Of a stretch of 64,000 bases of DNA, positions 60,701-64,000 are shown in pieces. A program made the translations under genes and the position numbers. The stretch lies in contig NC_067116.1 in assembly GCF_021347895.1 (NCBI RefSeq), positions 42,789,628 through 42,853,627 on the forward strand, in the 5' to 3' direction. The notes beneath the pieces were generated by a model. The model was not told the DNA's origin. It did no database searches and worked only from the letters and a program-made list of their open reading frames with translations. This DNA comes from Acanthochromis polyacanthus. Its lineage: Eukaryota; Chordata; Actinopteri; Pomacentridae. Within the stretch, counting starts at the first letter, position 1. Every line of letters begins with the position of its first letter.

Positions 60701-61628
60701 TACAAATGTAAAATATACATTTATGAACTGTTTTGTAAAGAAAGAATTCCTGCCTTGAGTGGGAATAATTAGGCTTAAAAACACAGTGGATTTAGTCTGC
60801 ATTTACCTGCCTGTGACTGCCCAGTTTAGCTCGTGTAAAATGCATGTCTGGATGTTTTTTGTGAGTTAATTATAATAAAATTGATTTATAATGCACTTTA
60901 CATTTGAAAACCAAATCTCAAAGTGCTCCAGATAAAAACATCAGCAATAAAAATACAGCGCATTAAGAAAAATGTAAAAGTCTTCAGCTGTTTTTTAAAA
61001 ACTTCAGGCGACTGTGGCGCCCTCAGGTGGTTGGGGAGGGCATTCCACAGTCCCATAGAGTGGAGCTTGGACCTTGGATCTTTAAGGTACACTGGTGCGC
61101 TGCCGTAGACACAGTGACAGGTCAGGAGACAAATCTTAAATTCAATCCTGAACCTAACTGGGAGCCAATGGAGATTATGGAGGATCGGCGTGATGTGATG
61201 GGATTTGCGCACCCTCATCAGGATCCTGGCAGCGCAGTTCTGGATGTACTGCAGTCTCTGCAGGCTCCTGCCAGGAATCCCAATGAGGAGTGCATTACAG
61301 TAGTCCAGCCTGGAGAAGACGAAGGCGTGGACGAGCTCCTCAGCATCAGGGAGGGAGAGGAAGGGGCGGAGTTTGGAAATATTTCTAAGATGGAAAAAAT
61401 GCGGTTTTACAGGTGTGTTGAGTTTTAAACCGCTCCTTCCTGTCGTTATCTTCTGCAGAGCTGATGTCGGCGGCCACATTCCAGGAGGCGGTTCAGGAAG
61501 GAGCTCAGGACCTGAGCATCGCTGACTGGAGGCTGGAGTGGGTCCTGCGTTACTCCGTCATCGTCAAGAGCAGAGGCATCATCAAGTCGAAGGGCTACCT
61601 GGTCAGCGCGAGGAAGGCGAGCCCCTAG
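48764..61628 (+). CDS. gclm: Glutamate-cysteine ligase modifier subunit
   Basis: Regulatory subunit of glutamate-cysteine ligase, the first and limiting step of glutathione synthesis in the cytosol. It binds the catalytic subunit (GCLC), lowering its Km for glutamate and its feedback inhibition by glutathione. Exons: 48764-48892, 51830-51892, 54964-55048, 57531-57587, 57682-57884, 59370-59484 and 61459-61628. All have AG/GT borders and consistent phases, and they give 273 residues (human 274, also seven exons). Start ATG in a good context (cacATGG). Conserved stretches: LLNHAKTLRLHTGNL, SQLDSVIIA, IGTSDLDK, NQVNLASCCVMPPDL, FDIQLLTHND and SVIVKSRGIIKSKGY. The fold is aldo-keto reductase-like. 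The protein is intact. Introns hold several repeats and a LINE fragment ends close to exon 7. Confidence 0.97.
49672..49990. repeat. Repeat A copy 1 in gclm intron 1
   Basis: TACCAACAAGACAGGACT ... TTTAATGCTGCAGCTGCTGA ... TGCCTCTTCA ... GCTTGTTT. Matches 50566-50840. A frequent teleost repeat. Confidence 0.75.
50340..50560. repeat. Repeat B copy 1 in gclm intron 1
   Basis: TTTCTTTCCTCCTTTATGACAG-type block followed by GGAAAACATGGATTGACA. Matches 50930-51150. Confidence 0.7.
50566..50840. repeat. Repeat A copy 2 in gclm intron 1
   Basis: Diverged second copy of 49672-49990 in the same orientation. Confidence 0.75.
50930..51155. repeat. Repeat B copy 2 in gclm intron 1
   Basis: Diverged second copy of 50340-50560. 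Ends in TTATAAGTTGCAGCCCTG, the same tail as at 5170-5190. Confidence 0.7.
51893..54963 (+). other. gclm intron 2
   Basis: 3.1 kb, no exon-like sequence beyond the mapped borders. A degenerate retroposon-like patch with GAGAGAGAGACAGG and a CTGGGCACCC end lies at about 54230-54430. The 140-residue frame at 52369-52791 has no recognisable domain. Confidence 0.45.
56138..57372. mobile_element. 1.2-kb palindromic fold-back element in gclm intron 3
   Basis: Arms of about 500-600 bp (56138 to about 56740, and about 56870 to 57372) are diverged inverted copies. For example, TGTCAACTCAG at the left end pairs with CTGAGTTGACA near the right end, and AACATCTCCTGAAA at 57152 pairs with TTTTCAGGAGATGTTC at 56324. 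The centre holds a CGCCCCCTGCTGGC repeat. No target duplication was identified. A 67-bp direct repeat (55870 and 56085, AAAATCCCTGAAGTCAGA) lies at its left side. Confidence 0.75.
58640..58750. repeat. ATCCGAATAT-rich inverted repeat in gclm intron 5
   Basis: CCGAATATCCGAATATTTGTTTGC ... GTATCCGAATATTC, short self-complementary sequence starting TAGGGCTGGACCCGA. Such sequence commonly marks a transposon end in fish. No partner end found. Confidence 0.4.
59789..60600. other. gclm intron 6 repeat material
   Basis: 59789-59880 (CCAGACGGGGTCCAGTAAGTCC) recurs at 62535-62635 and partly at 60470-60560. The rest is A-rich non-coding sequence. Confidence 0.55.
60880..61428 (-). mobile_element. L2-type LINE reverse-transcriptase fragment
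   Basis: An open minus frame reads KPHFFHLRNISKLRPFLS, then LVHAFVFSRLDYCNALL, LQYIQNCAARIL, HNLHWLPVRFRIEFK and WNALPNHLR. These are the conserved C-terminal reverse-transcriptase motifs of L2/Rex-type elements. Part of the segment between VYLKD and MGLWNAL is deleted. The 5' side ends about 30 bp before gclm exon 7. Confidence 0.88.
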
Positions 61629-62890
61629 CAGTGACGGCAGCTGCAGACAGAGACACGGGGATGAAGCCATTTTCCTGTTTCCATTCTCACACTCACTCAC
61701 TCACTCACTCACTCACTCACTCACACACACTCACACACCATGAAAAAGCAGCAGCTCTGAATACCGGACGCTGCCAATCGCCACCAATCCTGAATTCATT
61801 GTTTATCTCACAGAAAAAAGCTGCATCTTCCTCACCTGTCATCTGTTTTCTTTAACAGATGCAGGTATTCGTTTCCACTGTCTGAAAGATTTAAAACCAG
61901 TAACATGAACTTACAGCTCAGAAAAGACTGACGCAGACCTCGCGATGACGAGTACACTGACAGATCAGAATGAACCGCCATGTAAAGTGCCTCTCATCCG
62001 TCGCTCCTTCTCTTCTCATGCCTGCTTTATCTATTGTTGGTGTGATTCAAGCTTTAAATCAGTCTGGGTGAAGACAGAAATGTTTTGTTTTGTCGTAGAG
62101 AATTCCACTTTGAACAGAGAAATGGAAACTCATCTTTTCATGGGTGGGGAAGTCTGATTTTATTCACTCTATTTAAATGTTCCCGCTGTGTGTGTGTGTG
62201 TGTGTGTATATATACGTCATTTACGTACATTCCTTAATTGAGAAAAACAATGCACTACTTTAAAGGCAGACCTATTTATCATGTTTATTGTGTGATACAC
62301 ACTGAATTCACCGCTCTGTGAGTTTATTTTTATCATGAAATGTTTACCCCCCGTGTGCTCATGAGATTAATCCGAGGGAGAGCACAGCACTATTTGCAGA
62401 TGGACGTACCTGGCGGGCCGATGTCTTCGCCTCATATTCCTTATTAAAAAGCACTGGAAACTCCACATTCAGAGATGTGAAGAAATTGTTCATTCTGAGG
62501 ACGAAATTTGTATTTATGAGTCCTGGTTGTTTTTCCAGACAGGGTCCAGTAAATCCTAAACTTCTCAGTTGTACTGTAAGCATATTTAATGTTGTCAGAT
62601 ATCTGTATATCCTGAATTGGCTTCATTAAAAACATGTTTTTACCATCAACACTGGCGTGAAAAGAAGACGGGGTAAACACGGGCGAGTGTGACAGGCTTT
62701 GGTGTTGTAACTGAGCAGAAAGAAACATTAAAATTTAAAAGATAAAACTATATCTGACATGGATGTGTTGAGTTTGAAGTTGTTTTCTCCTGCTGAATGT
62801 TTGATGCTCACTTAAATTGATTAGAAATGGGCCTTTTAATGCTACCTAAAGCTCTCTGCTGATAGTAAAGAAGTTATTTTAACAGTTTAG
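61629..62890 (+). other. gclm 3' UTR and downstream sequence
   Basis: No further gene. Contains the microsatellite at 61684, a (GT)n run at 62189-62207 and the repeat copy at 62535-62635. The polyadenylation site was not identified. Confidence 0.45.
61684..61735. repeat. (ACTC)n microsatellite in the gclm 3' UTR
   Basis: About ten CACT/ACTC units, 56 bp after the gclm stop. Confidence 0.93.
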
Positions 62891-62939
62891 AATATTATTT
62901 GTGCTTGTTAATTTAGAGGTTTAGCTAGTTGGGTGTCGG

Positions 62940-63420
62940 GGTCTGATCAACCTTTGGGCGCAAAAATTGACTGTGGTTCTCCTGCTGCCTCACTTAAAGG
63001 CATTATGGAGGATGTTTTTTTTGTTTAATTTGTCTGGTTCACATAAAATGAATATACTGACCTTTAGTGGACTTGTATGTATGGTTTCTAAAAAATAAAA
63101 AAATAACTGTGGACATGGCAGGACCTGAAAAACATCAGCCAATCAAAGCGCTCGGACCGAGGCGTTTGCTTTGCTCCCTTTCCTGTCAATCAAAAATCTT
63201 CCTGCTCAGGCCTAGTTACGTAGATTACGTACGCCTTGGACTTACGTGTTTTCTGTATGTGTTGCTTTGGTATAGCTTCGTAGTTAGCTGGCGACTTGTT
63301 TTGCTCATCTTTTTTACATAATGGCAGATAAAGATCCAGGGGGACCCAGCCGTAAAAGACAACTTCACGAGTGCTACGCAGTTTTCTGGAGGGGGGCGTT
63401 TCTTCGTAAATGTTAAGAGG
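62940..63420 (+). repeat. Degenerate transposon-like repeat with a short coding start
   Basis: CAATCAAAGCGCTCGGACCGAGGCG and an ATG at 63322 opening MADKDPGGPSRKRQLHECYA before a stop. The combination is familiar to me from fish repeat sequences, but the family is unknown to me. No ends found. Confidence 0.3.
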
Positions 63421-64000
63421 GGGGAGGTTGTATGTGCGCATGCTACGTTCATAGTCATAGGAAATTAAATCTCCTCTAATACCTTTAAAAATTCCCATCA
63501 TGGACTGAAAAGAAACATTTTATATAAATTTTAATCATATGTATGGTTTGCTAGATTATTACTGAAGCATTCTACGGTTCCCATTAAGGCCTCTTCAACC
63601 AGACCTCCTGTGTTGAAACTGTAAACAAGCCTTAATTTGTAATATTTTGATTAAACAAAGCTTTATTTCGGAATATACTCCTTTTGATGACAGTACAAAC
63701 TACAAAGATCCTAAAACTAGAGTCCAATAAGGACCCGTCCACAACATAAAACCAGATTAAAACCCTATTGTTATGTTAGCTGTAATGTTATAATTTAGTG
63801 GTTCTTTTTAACTAATTAAATGACCTTAAGTGCAGATGGATGAACCTGTAGCTTCTGGGAAGCCTCAGAACTTTCACATTTTTCCTGTTGAATAATCAAA
63901 CCCCCGTGAACGTCACTTCTGCACAAACTTATTTCACTGTTTTCACTTTTTTTAGTGTCTGTTAATATAAAAAAAAAAGCAAATTGATGCAGTAGTAACT

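Overview
The window is nuclear DNA of a ray-finned fish, probably a spiny-rayed teleost. The evidence is split vertebrate genes with canonical splice sites, AT-rich introns, and a dense load of transposable elements of kinds common in teleosts (Tc1-like, hAT-like, piggyBac-like, L1/L2-type LINEs), plus many micro- and minisatellites. No bacterial operon, CRISPR array, tRNA or rRNA was seen.

Four host genes can be read exon by exon. (1) An SLC22-family organic-ion transporter, most like SLC22A13, lies on the minus strand (10930 down to about 2476). Eight exons and a ninth, final or penultimate, exon are visible. Its 3' end is hit by two DNA transposons 26 bp apart: a 693-bp hAT-like element and an intact 1635-bp Tc1-like element with an open DD34E transposase. 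(2) A NIM1-like (NIM1K) serine/threonine kinase lies on the plus strand (14472-21544, four coding exons, 444 residues), with an altered activation-loop motif. (3) A CC chemokine of the CCL25 type lies on the minus strand (37211 down to 35573, three coding exons plus a 5' UTR exon, 99 residues). (4) The glutamate-cysteine ligase modifier subunit gene, gclm, lies on the plus strand (48764-61628, seven exons, 273 residues).

Layout: 0-11 kb is the transporter. Its introns carry nested transposons: a piggyBac-like element inside a larger element in intron 3, and a palindromic element inside a hAT element in intron 2. From 11 to 13.4 kb lies a repeat-rich patch with a broken THAP-domain start, an ORF of four exact 69-bp repeats, and a poly(A) tail suggesting retroposition. 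NIM1K fills 14.5-21.5 kb. From 21.5 to 35 kb the DNA is intergenic, with a LINE tail split by a hAT miniature element, diverged tandem repeats, and a decayed Tc1 gene in which a roughly 60-bp piece of transposase coding sequence has expanded into a 14-copy minisatellite. The chemokine gene follows at 35-37.7 kb. From 38 to 48 kb come another dead Tc1, miniature elements, two minisatellites and a 5'-truncated L1, bounded by a 71-bp direct repeat that carries a CTCF-like motif and abuts the gclm promoter. gclm then runs to 61.6 kb, with duplicated repeats in intron 1, a 1.2-kb palindrome in intron 3 and an L2-type reverse-transcriptase fragment ending about 30 bp before the last exon.

The four genes do not form a pathway: transport, kinase signalling, chemotaxis and glutathione synthesis are separate roles. 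The clearest new signals are the double transposon hit on the transporter tail, the transposase-derived minisatellite, and the NIM1 activation-loop change.
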